Positions 42,132 to 51,568 are shown, counted from the stretch's first letter. The stretch is 64,000 nt of DNA from Photobacterium galatheae (GCF_000695255.1 NZ_JMIB01000027.1:211648-275647); one strand, 5' to 3'. Notes: generated from the sequence alone by a model not told the origin. Translations and numbers: made by a program.

Positions 42132-43040
42132 TCAACCTAATACGTCTGCGATATAAAAACCGAGCATCCTCGACTCTGATAACCTCTTCGGCCGATGAGG
42201 CAACCGCCCCTTCACGTATCTCTCACAAAATTTACTCATGATTTCATAATACTCCGGTGCATTTTCCTTCAGCGGAGTAAGGAGACACTGTAACTGATTC
42301 GGTATCCCCAGCCTTGCCTCTGCAATCGCACCTGCAATAGAACAAATCGCATTCGTATCTCCTCCAATGTGGAGGCTATATCGGATCGCCTCCTCAAATG
42401 AGTTTGCCTTTAAGCCGATCCAAATTGCATATGGGACACTCTCATATGCCAATGTCGTGAACTGATAATGCCGATGCAAAGATGCAAGATTCATGTCTTT
42501 GCTGTATAAATTTCCCCCTCCGTGCACATCGACACTGTCTGCAGCGATCTCTTGGTGTATGTCATCAGGACGCATCCCTTCCAGCGATCGAAAGATCGCC
42601 AATGCAACAGCCTGTGCTGCAAACACAGCTTCGGGTGTATCGTGTGTTGCTGTTGAACTTTCTTTCGCCATCGCAAAAAGCTCATCTTTACTCGTGGCAA
42701 CATAAGCCACAGGGGATACCCTCATTGCGGCGCCATTACCAAGTGAGCCTTTCAGGTTTTGGTTTCTTCCGCTCGTACCATGCAGAAAATTTTCACAACC
42801 TTCTATATCTGTAGAGGTGTTTCCATTAATATTCATATACTTAATGTGAAGCTCGGTTTCTCGGTATGCCTCGCGGTATGTTTCAAATTTTCCTATGAGC
42901 TTCGCGGCCGTCGCGATAGCAAAGAGCGAACCCTCTGTAAAATGGCTTTTTCCTTCAACAAAAAAAGGCAACGACAACCCCTTTGTTGACTCAATTTCAT
43001 AATGGGAGCCGATCACATCCCCTATCACTGTTCCTTTCAT
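42132..43040 (-). CDS. ADP-ribosylglycohydrolase homologue with altered metal site
   Basis: The ATG at 43040 (MKGTVIGDVIGSHYE) matches the family N-terminus; the frame extends to 43076. 302 residues covering the whole DraG-like fold: GDVIGSHYE, GSLGNGAAMRVSPVAY, THDTPEAVFAAQAVA, and HIGGDTNAICSIAGAIAEA. The metal-binding acidic patches are changed: the usual TDDT is TEGS (in SHFTEGSLFAIATA), and the usual GGDxDT is GGDTNA. Members remove ADP-ribose from proteins or nucleic acids using two Mg2+, so this copy may be inactive or have changed chemistry. No ADP-ribosyltransferase is visible beside it. Confidence 0.75.
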   Translation of the reverse strand: MKGTVIGDVIGSHYEIESTKGLSLPFFVEGKSHFTEGSLFAIATAAKLIGKFETYREAYRETELHIKYMNINGNTSTDIEGCENFLHGTSGRNQNLKGSLGNGAAMRVSPVAYVATSKDELFAMAKESSTATHDTPEAVFAAQAVALAIFRSLEGMRPDDIHQEIAADSVDVHGGGNLYSKDMNLASLHRHYQFTTLAYESVPYAIWIGLKANSFEEAIRYSLHIGGDTNAICSIAGAIAEARLGIPNQLQCLLTPLKENAPEYYEIMSKFCERYVKGRLPHRPKRLSESRMLGFYIADVLG

Positions 43041-43363
43041 ACAATTTTTAAAAAGAATAAGATGTTGCACACCCAAAAATCAAAGAGGGTGGATAAGATA
43101 TTCACTTGAGATTTGATTTTTATTTGAAATAATTACCCACCTTATTGTGTTTAATCATCTCCTCAAGATCACTCAGTGATCAACATCCAGTTCAATTCAT
43201 CCTGAATTCAGATAATCAATACAACATTCATATTCGCACATGAAAAGCTGATTTTAGCGCTCTGAACAGATTCAACCGCTATTCTTTAAGTGTCAGAAAA
43301 GCCGCCAGCCTCCTATCAACACCCTTTGAACATCAATTTTGTCGGGCTAATCTTTAGATAAAA

Positions 43364-45040
43364 ATGAAGTTCAACGTATCAAAGTATCCTTACCTGATAG
43401 CTTGGTTTGTCGCGAATGCATTGAGCCTGTTATTCTTTACGCTATACGCTACATTTTTAACCGACTACAGCCTCACACACCTCTCAGAAAAAGCAGCACT
43501 GATCGTCGGTGGTCTTTCTCTTTACCAGTTTTGCGCCATCATGTGGCTCACGGCATTCTATGAAAGAGCCGATCATCGTTTCGTTTATCTGTCTGCTCTG
43601 TTTGCCTTGATCACGTGGCATTTTAGCTTCTGGGGGGAATTCTCAATGTTCACCACAGCGTTGGCTGGCGGTATTCAAGGCGATCCTTCATTTAGGGTTT
43701 TCGACAAACAATCGACGGTTATGTACCTATACCTGTTTGGTTGGGCTTATGTTTGTGGTAAAGCGCTCACAAGAAAGTTTCACGACTTACAGTTTATGGC
43801 GCTCTCTGGTGGTGCCATCTTGGCCATCCTTGTCGGATATCATCTCTTAGGATTCTGGTCCCTTTTCGATCAGGCGAACCGATACACTCAGATTCAGGAT
43901 GAAACCTATATGGCTGAGCTAATCAAGCTCCCTGATTCTGAATTTCCGAGTCAGTGTGACATGCTGGAAGGCGTTGAATGTTTTCGATTTCATGTACTCA
44001 GAGACGGATATCCTGATGCGTTACTGAATTATAACGCGGCTTATAGAAACTCAATCGTTGCTTTGGCAAACGACCCAATGACTCAGACTGAAACATTTGG
44101 TCATACATACCTCTACAGAGACACCCTCTTCGAGGATAACTACACCGAATACTATTCGCGCTCTTTCTTTTTCGATCAGCGTAAAGGCGTCGTCCACTAC
44201 GTTATCTCGAACTACTTCGGAGATGTTCCTGTCAATTACCTCACCCTGGTTAGCTGGATGCTTGTCATTGCTGGTGTTTTCTGGAACTGGCTTGTGATCG
44301 GGATTGGTATCGAGCACTCAAGAAAATTAGAGAAGAGAAAAAGAAAACCTTTCGACAAGAAAGAAGCATGGATATCAGCGGCAATGATCCTGCTCACGGG
44401 TCCATATTTAGCCTGGGCGGGAATGGACTACTTCTTCGCTGAATACACTCACCTACTGTTTATCATAATTGGTGCCATAGGCCTGGCCCTGGTGATCAAG
44501 CAGCAATGGAGTGCTGTTGTCTTCCTGGTATCTTGTGCTGTTTTTATCACCCCGTCGATTTATATGTACGTCATTGCTCAAATCAAGGTCTGGGACAGAT
44601 TGGATATTGCGACCATCGAGTCATACAGCCTGAAAGGACTGGGGTACACTGCCCTTACGATTGCGATCATTGTTCCTGCGATCCTGGCTGGCTTTAGAAA
44701 ACGTGTTATCCATCGGCCAGAAGCGACGATTTCGTTTGTGTTCCTTGCAGTCGCAGGAAGCTTCCTGACCTATGTCGGGACTCACATGATCTTCCCGAGT
44801 CTCCTCTCTGATTCTGAAGCTCTCAGGATGAATACCCTATTGGATTCAGGGAAACCGTTTGTTGCATTCTGCCAAGCGTACAACTTCGATGTTTGCCAGA
44901 CGGTAAATAACCCTGACTGGAAATGGGCGTTCTATCAACCAATCATGAACTCAATCTGGTACATGCTGATGGCTGGCGTCTTATCGATGACAGCATCATT
45001 ATTACTGCTAACCAGTTTTGCTCATAGAAGAAAGTCATAG
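43364..45040 (+). CDS. Large multi-pass membrane protein of unknown function
   Basis: 558 residues with about eleven hydrophobic segments: roughly five in the first 165 residues, a polar, probably periplasmic domain (about 167-270) with two Cys (SQCDMLEGVECF), three or four more helices to about 400, a second polar loop (about 455-510) with Cys (FCQAYNFDVCQTV), and a final helix (about 522-548). No transporter signature recognised. A promoter-like TTGAAC-N16-TAATCT lies about 30 bp upstream. The paired Cys in external loops suggest disulfides. Confidence 0.6.
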   Translation: MKFNVSKYPYLIAWFVANALSLLFFTLYATFLTDYSLTHLSEKAALIVGGLSLYQFCAIMWLTAFYERADHRFVYLSALFALITWHFSFWGEFSMFTTALAGGIQGDPSFRVFDKQSTVMYLYLFGWAYVCGKALTRKFHDLQFMALSGGAILAILVGYHLLGFWSLFDQANRYTQIQDETYMAELIKLPDSEFPSQCDMLEGVECFRFHVLRDGYPDALLNYNAAYRNSIVALANDPMTQTETFGHTYLYRDTLFEDNYTEYYSRSFFFDQRKGVVHYVISNYFGDVPVNYLTLVSWMLVIAGVFWNWLVIGIGIEHSRKLEKRKRKPFDKKEAWISAAMILLTGPYLAWAGMDYFFAEYTHLLFIIIGAIGLALVIKQQWSAVVFLVSCAVFITPSIYMYVIAQIKVWDRLDIATIESYSLKGLGYTALTIAIIVPAILAGFRKRVIHRPEATISFVFLAVAGSFLTYVGTHMIFPSLLSDSEALRMNTLLDSGKPFVAFCQAYNFDVCQTVNNPDWKWAFYQPIMNSIWYMLMAGVLSMTASLLLLTSFAHRRKS

Positions 45041-45189
45041 TCTCAGCTTTTTTAGCCAAATCGCGATACATCATCATCCGCTCAAGATGGCAACCGATGG
45101 CGATTTGGCTGCGAAGTAAACCAGGCACCGCAATTTCTATTGACTTTGCCAGGCTGGGTTCAACGACAGTTCACTTGTGCCCCCTTCCT

Positions 45190-45218
45190 TTGAAAAATGT
45201 TTTTTCGTTCCTTATACT
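45190..45218 (+). promoter_or_regulatory. Promoter of the 45.2-kb gene
   Basis: TTGAAA (45190-45195), 17-bp spacer, TATACT (45213-45218), 22 bp before the ATG. Confidence 0.6.
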
Positions 45219-45240
45219 CCCGACAAAACATAGATAAATC

Positions 45241-45726
45241 ATGATGAAAAGTTTATTCGGGGACTCAATCCTCAAGATCAAAACGTCGGTCAATGGTGAC
45301 GCATACACCCAGCTTCTGGTTTCTCCGGAAGGGGGGAACAAAGACCCATCCTCCCTCCTTAAGTCCATCCACAGAGCGATTCAAGCCGTAACCATCACAA
45401 AAAATGAGAACACAGCCACTTGGTCGAAAAGTATTGCATCTATCGTGGGATTTGTTTCACTCAACTACCCTTACAATTCCGCCTATTGCGCGACCAGCTT
45501 TGATGTTCCGTCAACTGATGAGATTTTAAAAACAGGGGGACAATGCTTTCAATTTGTCATCAAGCCCTCTGAGTGGGTGTGTGAGTCTGATTGGGCGAAC
45601 CCAAAATCTTTCGTGATTGAAATTTCAGACCTGAGAACGGGTTCTATTGTTTTTTCTGGAATACCCGATAAAGACGCCATCAAGGAATTGGAACGTAAAT
45701 TTAACATTGCATTTGAATCCCTCTAG
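45241..45726 (+). CDS. Unknown soluble protein, 161 aa
   Basis: Starts MMKSLFGDSILKIKTSVNGDAYTQLLVSPEGG; beta-rich, with three Cys (YCATSF, GQCFQF, WVCESD). No signal peptide, membrane segment or known motif. The leader is only about 15 bases from the predicted start point and has no Shine-Dalgarno sequence. Terminator follows directly. Confidence 0.5.
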   Translation: MMKSLFGDSILKIKTSVNGDAYTQLLVSPEGGNKDPSSLLKSIHRAIQAVTITKNENTATWSKSIASIVGFVSLNYPYNSAYCATSFDVPSTDEILKTGGQCFQFVIKPSEWVCESDWANPKSFVIEISDLRTGSIVFSGIPDKDAIKELERKFNIAFESL

Positions 45727-45731
45727 CCATC

Positions 45732-45757
45732 AAGGTGCGTGATCACGCGCCTTTTTC
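45732..45757 (+). terminator. Intrinsic terminator
   Basis: AAGGTGCGTG / CACGCGCCTT stem, nearly perfect, followed by TTTC, six bases past the stop. Confidence 0.82.
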
Positions 45758-46063
45758 TTAATCCAACCCCAAAGAAAAGGCGCTTTGATATCATCGCTAA
45801 GTCGCCTCAGCTCGTGGCAAAAAGCACAATTGAGTACATCGTGTATCACTCAAGGCTGAGTTAACTCTACGGTCGTAAAATACCAGATTTCGACGCTTAT
45901 CCCGGCGCTGTTTCAGCCAGCGTATGTGCATCAGTCTCTCGTGCCTCAGCTTCCGGCATCACCCGGTTATCAGCCGATACATTGCTTTTGATATTCCCGC
46001 CCAATCAATAAACGATTCATATGGTAATATTGTGACTAAAGAATATTAGACAATCATCAATTC
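45758..46063. other. Intergenic region with promoter element
   Basis: No gene. Contains the element TGGTAATATTGTGACT at 46022-46037, the likely promoter of the next small gene. Confidence 0.45.
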
Positions 46064-46273
46064 ATGAGAAAATTCACCTTAAGCAAGTGGTCATGGCTAT
46101 TTGCAGCAACCGTGGCGCTCATCATTACCCTGTATATCATCGGTGTCGCGATAACCTGGCTATTCTGGGCCGCTGTAACTTTCATGGTTACGAAATTCAC
46201 CTTATTCAATAAACACAATCAATCAGCATCAATGAAGCCGAAAAAGAACAAAGAATCGTGCCATCCTGAATAA
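46064..46273 (+). CDS. Small membrane protein, 69 aa
   Basis: Starts MRKFTLSKWSWLFAATVALI; two adjacent hydrophobic segments (about 10-30 and 31-46) and a basic, polar tail (KHNQSASMKPKKNKESCHPE). No ribosome site is visible. The promoter-like TGGTAATAT element lies about 30 bp upstream. Unknown function; it neighbours another tiny membrane protein at 46468 and the origin. Confidence 0.5.
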   Translation: MRKFTLSKWSWLFAATVALIITLYIIGVAITWLFWAAVTFMVTKFTLFNKHNQSASMKPKKNKESCHPE

Positions 46274-46467
46274 CAAACGAAGCCAAATTTTGAGCAATGA
46301 TTTTCCCTCGGAGAATGTTCATGACCGTTCTCCTCAGAGAATGATTGTATTTCAATGACTGTGAAATATAATGCCTTGGTACATGAAGAACCAATATAAG
46401 GCCAGGCAATGGAATCACTTTTTCTTTGTATTAAGATGAGACATTGTCGTAAGACACGGAGAGCATT

Positions 46468-46608
46468 ATGAGCACAGAATTAAGCTTGAAAGATAAATTT
46501 CTCTGTAGAGTTTATGCGATTGGCGTCGTTTTAATTCTCTACTTGATTATCTGGGGAGGGTGGGAAATCGTAGAAATGCTGGCAGGCAAAGGATGGTTCA
46601 ACTGGTAA
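46468..46608 (+). CDS. Small membrane protein, 46 aa
   Basis: Found by hand translation. GGAGAG lies five bases before the ATG. The product MSTELSLKDKFLCRVYAIGV continues with a single transmembrane helix (about 15-33) and ends KGWFNW; it is Trp-rich at the membrane edge. A GC-rich terminator follows 22 bp after the stop, so it forms a complete unit. A -10-like AATATAATGCC is at about 46366. Unknown family. Confidence 0.6.
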   Translation: MSTELSLKDKFLCRVYAIGVVLILYLIIWGGWEIVEMLAGKGWFNW

Positions 46609-46629
46609 TCGTCACACCCCGATAAGACT

Positions 46630-46653
46630 TCCCCCTTAAAGGGGGATTATTTT
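46630..46653 (+). terminator. Terminator of the 46-aa gene
   Basis: TCCCCC-TTAAA-GGGGGA stem followed by TTATTTTC; it isolates the iteron field to the right from upstream transcription. Confidence 0.75.
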
Positions 46654-46904
46654 CTGGCGTGTCTCTTTCGGAACGGACGTATGAAAACAATGTTTAAAGG
46701 GTGACAGCCAACCTTCATCACAATCCACAACTCGGCAAAACAGAGCATGACACGACCTCTCGTCACCAGTCACAGTGCATCACACTGCTTTACATGCCAG
46801 CAGGCCTCTATCATCAGAAATGAATCCAGTATTTCAATCCAGGATGATATCGAGTGTGCCGCAAGATACACAATGCGACAAATGACCAGTCTTTAAGAGT
46901 CTGC

Positions 46905-48316
46905 GATCCTAAAATCACCACTGATATGCCTTCGCGATCCCAAAATCACCACTCTTTGGCGGCAGTGAGCCTATAATCACCAAGCATTCCCCTTTGCGAT
47001 CCCAAAATCACCACTCTTTGGCGGCAGTGAGCCTAGAATCACCAGTCATTCCCCTTTGCGATCCCAAAATCACCTGTCTTTTGGTGGTAGTGAGCCTACA
47101 ATCACCAGTCATTCTCCCTTTGCGATCCCAAAATCACCTGTCTTTTGGCGACAGTGAGCCTACAATCACCTGTCATTCCCCCTTCGCGGTCCCAAAATCA
47201 CCAGTCTTTTGATAGTCAGTGAGCCTAGAATCACCATAGATTTGCCTTCGCGATCCCAAAATCACCAGTTTTTTAACCATCTGTGGACCTAGAATCACCA
47301 ATGATGTGCCTTCGCGATCCCAAAATCACCAGTCTTTGGCCGTCTGTGGGCCTAGAATCACCACTGATGTGCCTTCACGATCCCAAAATCACCACTCTTT
47401 GGCCGTCTGTGAACCTAAAATCACCACAGATTTTCCTTCGCGATCCCAAAATCACCACTCTTTGGTGGTCTGTGAGCCTAGAATCACCACAGATTTTCCT
47501 TCGCGATCCCAAAATCACCACTCTTTGGTGGTCTGTGAGCCTAGAATCACCACTGAATTGCCTTCGCGATCCCAAAATCACCAATCTTTTGATAGTCAGT
47601 GGGCCTAGAATCACCACTGAATTGCCTTCGCGATCCCAAAATCACCAGTCTTTTGACAGTCAGTGGGTCTAGAATCACCACTGATTTGCCTTCGCGATCC
47701 TAAAATCACCAATCTTTTGACAGTCAATGGGCCTAGAATCACCAATACCAAAGTACTCAGTGGCTTAAAATCACCTGCATTTCCCGTGGCGATCCCAGAA
47801 TCACCAGTATTAAAGTACTCAGCGATCCCAAAATCACCACTGATAAAGTACTCTGTGGGCCTAAAATCACCTGAAATTCCCATGGCGATCCCAGAATCAC
47901 CAGCCTTTGCGGAGCCAGCGATCCTACAATCACCAGTATTAAAGTACTCAGTGAGCCTAAAATCACCTGAAATTCCCGTAGCGATCCCAGAATCACCAGC
48001 CTTTGGGGAGCCAGCGATCCTAAAATCACCAGTGTTAAAGTACTCAGTGAGCCTAAAATCACCTGAAATTCCCGTGGCGATCCCAAAATCACCAGCCTTT
48101 GCGGAGCCAGCGATCCTAAAATCACCAGTGTTAAAGTGCTCAGTGAGCCTAAAAGCACCTGCGATTGCTATGGCGATCCCACAATCACCAGCCTTTTAGG
48201 CAGCAGCGATCCTAAAATCACCAGTGATTCCCTTTGGCGCTCCCCAAATCACCAGGCTTATCGAGGAATAACGATCCTAGAATCACCGGCACGCGCTTGG
48301 CGATCCTTCAATCACC
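46905..48316 (+). repeat. Array of about 45 direct iterons (initiator binding sites)
   Basis: I counted 45 copies of a 15-bp unit with consensus G-A-(T/G)-C-C-(C/T)-A-(A/G/T)-A-A-T-C-A-C-C; start-to-start distances are 29-34 bp (mean about 31.75), that is three helical turns, so all sites lie on one face. Two unit types occur: GATCCCAAAATCACC (containing a Dam site) and GAGCCTAGAATCACC (no Dam site). From 46936 to about 47740 they alternate one by one with a 62-64 bp pair period; from about 47760 to 48240 the pattern is GAGCC-GATCC-GATCC with a period of exactly 96 bp (47857, 47953, 48049, 48145). By analogy with iteron plasmids they bind the Rep protein encoded at 49160 and control copy number. 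Confidence 0.85.
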
Positions 48317-48385
48317 CAGAAACCAAGAACAATCGACCACAAAACACCCAAATCGATGAATAATGGTACATCTCGTGGTTTCTCT

Positions 48386-48955
48386 GGTGAATTAAGGATC
48401 GGGTTATGGAGAATTTAGGATCACAGTGTGATTTGGAATCAGGTGAATTCAGGATCACTACTAGATTTAGTGTTAAAATAGGTCATTGAACTCAATATAT
48501 AGAATAAACCGCCCTGAACTGAGAAGGTGTCTCTCGTTGGCCAAAACGACGGTGATTTAAGGATCGCATGATTATCTCATTGTTTTAAAAGCAATTTTAT
48601 TATCTCTATGTCACTTTGGCTGTCTGACATATTCACTTTCTGTTCGTTTTGAACGATCCTAGAATCACCAAGACTCCATTGACACTGGTGATCGTCGGAT
48701 CAGGTGAATCAAGGATCGCTAAAATTGCGCTATTTCACATATTTTGAAAAATCAGTCTGTTGATATTTTCCACCTCTGTGAATATCATCTGATTAACCTG
48801 TGCGTATCTCTGTATAAGATGTTTATTGTCAGGTGTTTGAAGGATCGCCATTTGGTGATCTTAAGATCGCTTTTGGGTGATTTAGCGATCGCAGAATCCT
48901 CAATATTCTTGGATTCTTGGTGATTTAAGGATCGGTATTCGGTGATTAAAGGATC
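48386..48955 (-). repeat. Inverted iterons upstream of rep (origin / rep operator)
   Basis: The same unit in reverse (GGTGATTTAAGGATC type) occurs at 48386, 48408, 48442, 48551, 48687, 48703, 48832, 48854, 48876, 48919 and 48941, with a poor copy at 48426 and one direct copy at 48655. Nearly all contain GATC. Spacing is irregular (about 16 to 130 bp), unlike the direct array. Position just before the initiator gene suits an origin core and/or autorepression operators. Confidence 0.75.
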
Positions 48956-49159
48956 ACTACTTTTAAAGAACTATCGAATATACAAAGACTTAGAGTTAAT
49001 CTTTCCCGCGTTCCTATTTACCCTATATAACAGTATGAATTAAATAAAATTTTTTCCAAATATCCGAAAAAGATCCTTTTAAACACAGACTTTAAAAAAA
49101 GAATTTCACTATTTTTTCCATTTAGGGTTAAATTGGCATAGTAAGAGAGAGGTGTAGAG
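48956..49159. other. AT-rich segment, probable unwinding region and rep promoter
   Basis: About 200 bp rich in A/T with runs such as AATTAAATAAAATTTTTTCC. No clear DnaA box (TTATCCACA) was found. Candidate -10 CTATATAAC near 49025. Suits a DNA-unwinding element between the inverted iterons and rep. Confidence 0.45.
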
Positions 49160-50281
49160 ATGACTGACCCTAAAAATGACGTTCTAGATCCTTCAAATGA
49201 AGACGCCCAAGAGAATGGACAAGGAGCTGAGCATTCTGCCGCTGTATTTATGGATAACTTATCAGATGGTTATACAACCAGCTTAAGTGCTCACCAGTTA
49301 CCATTAACGATCTCAGACAAAGCGCTTTCTGGCAAAGTAGCACCATCAATGGCTGTCAAAAAGAGCAGTCGTGATGGTTGGACCATTACTCATAAAGCTG
49401 CACAGATTATTAACCCAAGCACACAAGAGGTTGAGCACTACTTCGCGACTAAGCCTGCGATGACCATACTGGACGCTGTATGGGATCTGATTAACATGAA
49501 AAAATGCAGCCTTGAACAAGATGGAAACACATTTACAGTCACTTTTCGAAAATATGACCTGAGAAAATATTTATACTCAATTAACAAAAGCCGATCAGGT
49601 AAACAAATTAACGAGCAGATAGAAATACTTCAAAGTTCAGTTTTAGAAGTTGCCAATAGTAGCCTGAAACGAAATGATGGCATTAGCAACGTAAAACTGA
49701 CTGGAACCTACTTCCAGAGCGCATATGAAATTGAAAGTGACAATCCAAGACTAGATGGCCTGTACAGAGCAACCCTTCACCCTGTCATCGCAGAAGACTT
49801 GATGCAAGGTAGATTTCGAGATGTTGAAAAAACGTATTTATCTGGTACCTCTGAATCAAATGAGATATATAAGGCCTGTATTCATAAAATGAGACATCAG
49901 TTTACAAATGCTGATGCTTCAGCTGAGAAAATTTCTTTTACAATCCTTTTAGGAGATCTTCTTTTTTCAGCCGGAAAAATGGAAGAGATGACTCAGGGCG
50001 CGATGCGAAGAGCTGTTAACGTCTTGAGGGAAAAGATGGTAAATAATGGAATTATCTCATCTAAAGAAAATATGCTTTCTGAGTGGGTGTTTGATGCAGC
50101 TCGAAAAGTTAATGACTATCAATTGGTGATTACGCCTACAATTGAATGGGGTGAATCACAGCGCCGATCAAATGCCAAATATAAAAGGCAACAAGAACAA
50201 TTGAAACGTGGTATACCCAGTAAGATAGAAGTACTTGATATTAAAGAAAGCAAAGGCACTCGGATTAAGAAACTCAATTAA
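49160..50281 (+). CDS. Plasmid-type replication initiator (Rep)
   Basis: 373 residues starting MTDPKNDVLDPSNEDAQENG, with a disordered acidic N-terminus (about 1-65), two helical/wing-like domains (about 66-190 and 200-330), and a strongly basic tail (KYKRQQEQLKRG and SKGTRIKKLN). This size and domain order suit Rep_3/RepB-like two-winged-helix initiators; no exact signature is quoted because assignment rests mainly on context: iterons in both orientations directly upstream and an AT-rich segment. GAGAGAGGTGTAGAG precedes the ATG. It should bind the 15-bp iterons, open the origin, and repress its own promoter through the inverted copies. Confidence 0.75.
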   Translation: MTDPKNDVLDPSNEDAQENGQGAEHSAAVFMDNLSDGYTTSLSAHQLPLTISDKALSGKVAPSMAVKKSSRDGWTITHKAAQIINPSTQEVEHYFATKPAMTILDAVWDLINMKKCSLEQDGNTFTVTFRKYDLRKYLYSINKSRSGKQINEQIEILQSSVLEVANSSLKRNDGISNVKLTGTYFQSAYEIESDNPRLDGLYRATLHPVIAEDLMQGRFRDVEKTYLSGTSESNEIYKACIHKMRHQFTNADASAEKISFTILLGDLLFSAGKMEEMTQGAMRRAVNVLREKMVNNGIISSKENMLSEWVFDAARKVNDYQLVITPTIEWGESQRRSNAKYKRQQEQLKRGIPSKIEVLDIKESKGTRIKKLN

Positions 50282-50437
50282 GTAAAAGCATGATACGCCG
50301 CTGTTCATTCTGGGATGCTCTTAAAGCTGAAATGAAGAGCGGTCTAAGTATCAAATACGACCCCTTTACCTTCAGGTATATGTTTACTACCACGTCAAAT
50401 AAATAAAATCCTTGAAACGATAGTGAGTCGATTCCTA

Positions 50438-51568
50438 TTAACATAGGATGGACTTAGATAAATCACCATATCGAGATTCATTATTTTCAATGAGCCATTC
50501 AAGATATTTTTTTCCACCGAAACAGTCATCTTCAATTTTATTTTCTTTCCAGAACTCCATAACGCAATAGTTTGAGTGTGCGCATTCCAGGCACTCATTA
50601 TTATCATTTCTGGTGAATTGTTTTGTGAGATAGTTTATTCTTTCTTTTCCACTCAAAATCTCTTCAAATTCTTGGTGGATAATATTGCCAAACGGCCTCA
50701 TATATTCTTCATATCCATTTTTGTAATCAGGTAAACAAAATGTACCATCAGGCATGAGAAATAATGTCTGGGATGCCGTATTTGAAATAGCTGAGTTCCG
50801 GTAAGACTGAACAAAAAAGAATGCTTCCTGACCGATTGTCGGTGGTGTCTTGCCTTGAACATGCAACTTTCGCCCTTCTTTCGTCGCCTCAATCATAAAG
50901 AGGGACCAATTGTTCATTGTCGGTGCGAAGCGGTTATATTTCTTACCTTTATTTTGCTCATTCAGCATAAATGGGAGAAAACCTGCTTCACAGATCCCTA
51001 AATTTGTTAGATAGGTGATAGTTTCTTTGGCACCGAATTTCAGCATTTCTTCATTGATGACACTGAGTGTCCCCACAGATAAGCCATATTCTGTGGCTTC
51101 TTTGACTCTGTTTTCCCATTGCTCCAGGTATTTTTTCCCTCTCATTCTCCCATCAAACGAGGTTTGAAAATAGCCATCGCAATACTTGTCAAAAAATCCA
51201 AACCACTCAGGTTCAATATTGACTAAAGATGTTAAAACAACATGTTTTAGTGTGTACCCTTTTTCACTGGATAGCGATGTATTGATAATCTTGATTGCGT
51301 CCTCAAAATATGCCATTCCCATAGATGTAGGTTCGCCACCATACCAATAAAGAACAATATTTTTTTGGTTTATTTTTTTTGATTTATAGTAATTATCTAT
51401 TTTTTTACAGATTAAATTGATGTTTTCTAAGGACATAATTGTTTTATCTGCCCTTTGTTCTTTTGATAAATAACAGTGCGGACATTTCTCAGCGCAGAAA
51501 AGGCTTGGCATCATCGTTAAGATGAAGTATCCACTCTCAATGGATACTTGAGAATCAGGTGAAAACAT
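50438..51568 (-). CDS. Radical SAM/SPASM-like enzyme, about 376 aa
   Basis: The start at the ATG at 51568 (MFSPDSQ) is preferred; the frame runs to a TTG at 51613. C-x3-C-x2-C motif FCAEKCPHC near residues 25-32, then WYGGEPTSMG (the GGE SAM-binding patch). A C-terminal cysteine cluster NECLECAHSNYCVMEFWKENKIEDDCFGG is SPASM-like. This resembles anaerobic sulfatase-maturase and peptide-maturase type enzymes more closely than the 570-aa protein at 34 kb. No precursor or sulfatase gene is adjacent. Only 31 bp separate its start from the divergent lpxC start, so any promoter overlaps the neighbouring gene. Confidence 0.8.
   Translation of the reverse strand: MFSPDSQVSIESGYFILTMMPSLFCAEKCPHCYLSKEQRADKTIMSLENINLICKKIDNYYKSKKINQKNIVLYWYGGEPTSMGMAYFEDAIKIINTSLSSEKGYTLKHVVLTSLVNIEPEWFGFFDKYCDGYFQTSFDGRMRGKKYLEQWENRVKEATEYGLSVGTLSVINEEMLKFGAKETITYLTNLGICEAGFLPFMLNEQNKGKKYNRFAPTMNNWSLFMIEATKEGRKLHVQGKTPPTIGQEAFFFVQSYRNSAISNTASQTLFLMPDGTFCLPDYKNGYEEYMRPFGNIIHQEFEEILSGKERINYLTKQFTRNDNNECLECAHSNYCVMEFWKENKIEDDCFGGKKYLEWLIENNESRYGDLSKSILC

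Noticed and set aside
46905..48316. Possible CRISPR array
   Set aside because: Repeat units are only 15 bp, the intervening sequences are themselves repeated, and no cas genes are present.
46994..48363. Several open frames of 70-180 codons with repeated ESPxxxLRDPKI-type protein sequence across the iteron field
   Set aside because: They are translations of the 31-33 bp repeat in different frames on both strands, have no ribosome sites, and the DNA repeat itself (with fixed helical spacing) is the conserved feature.
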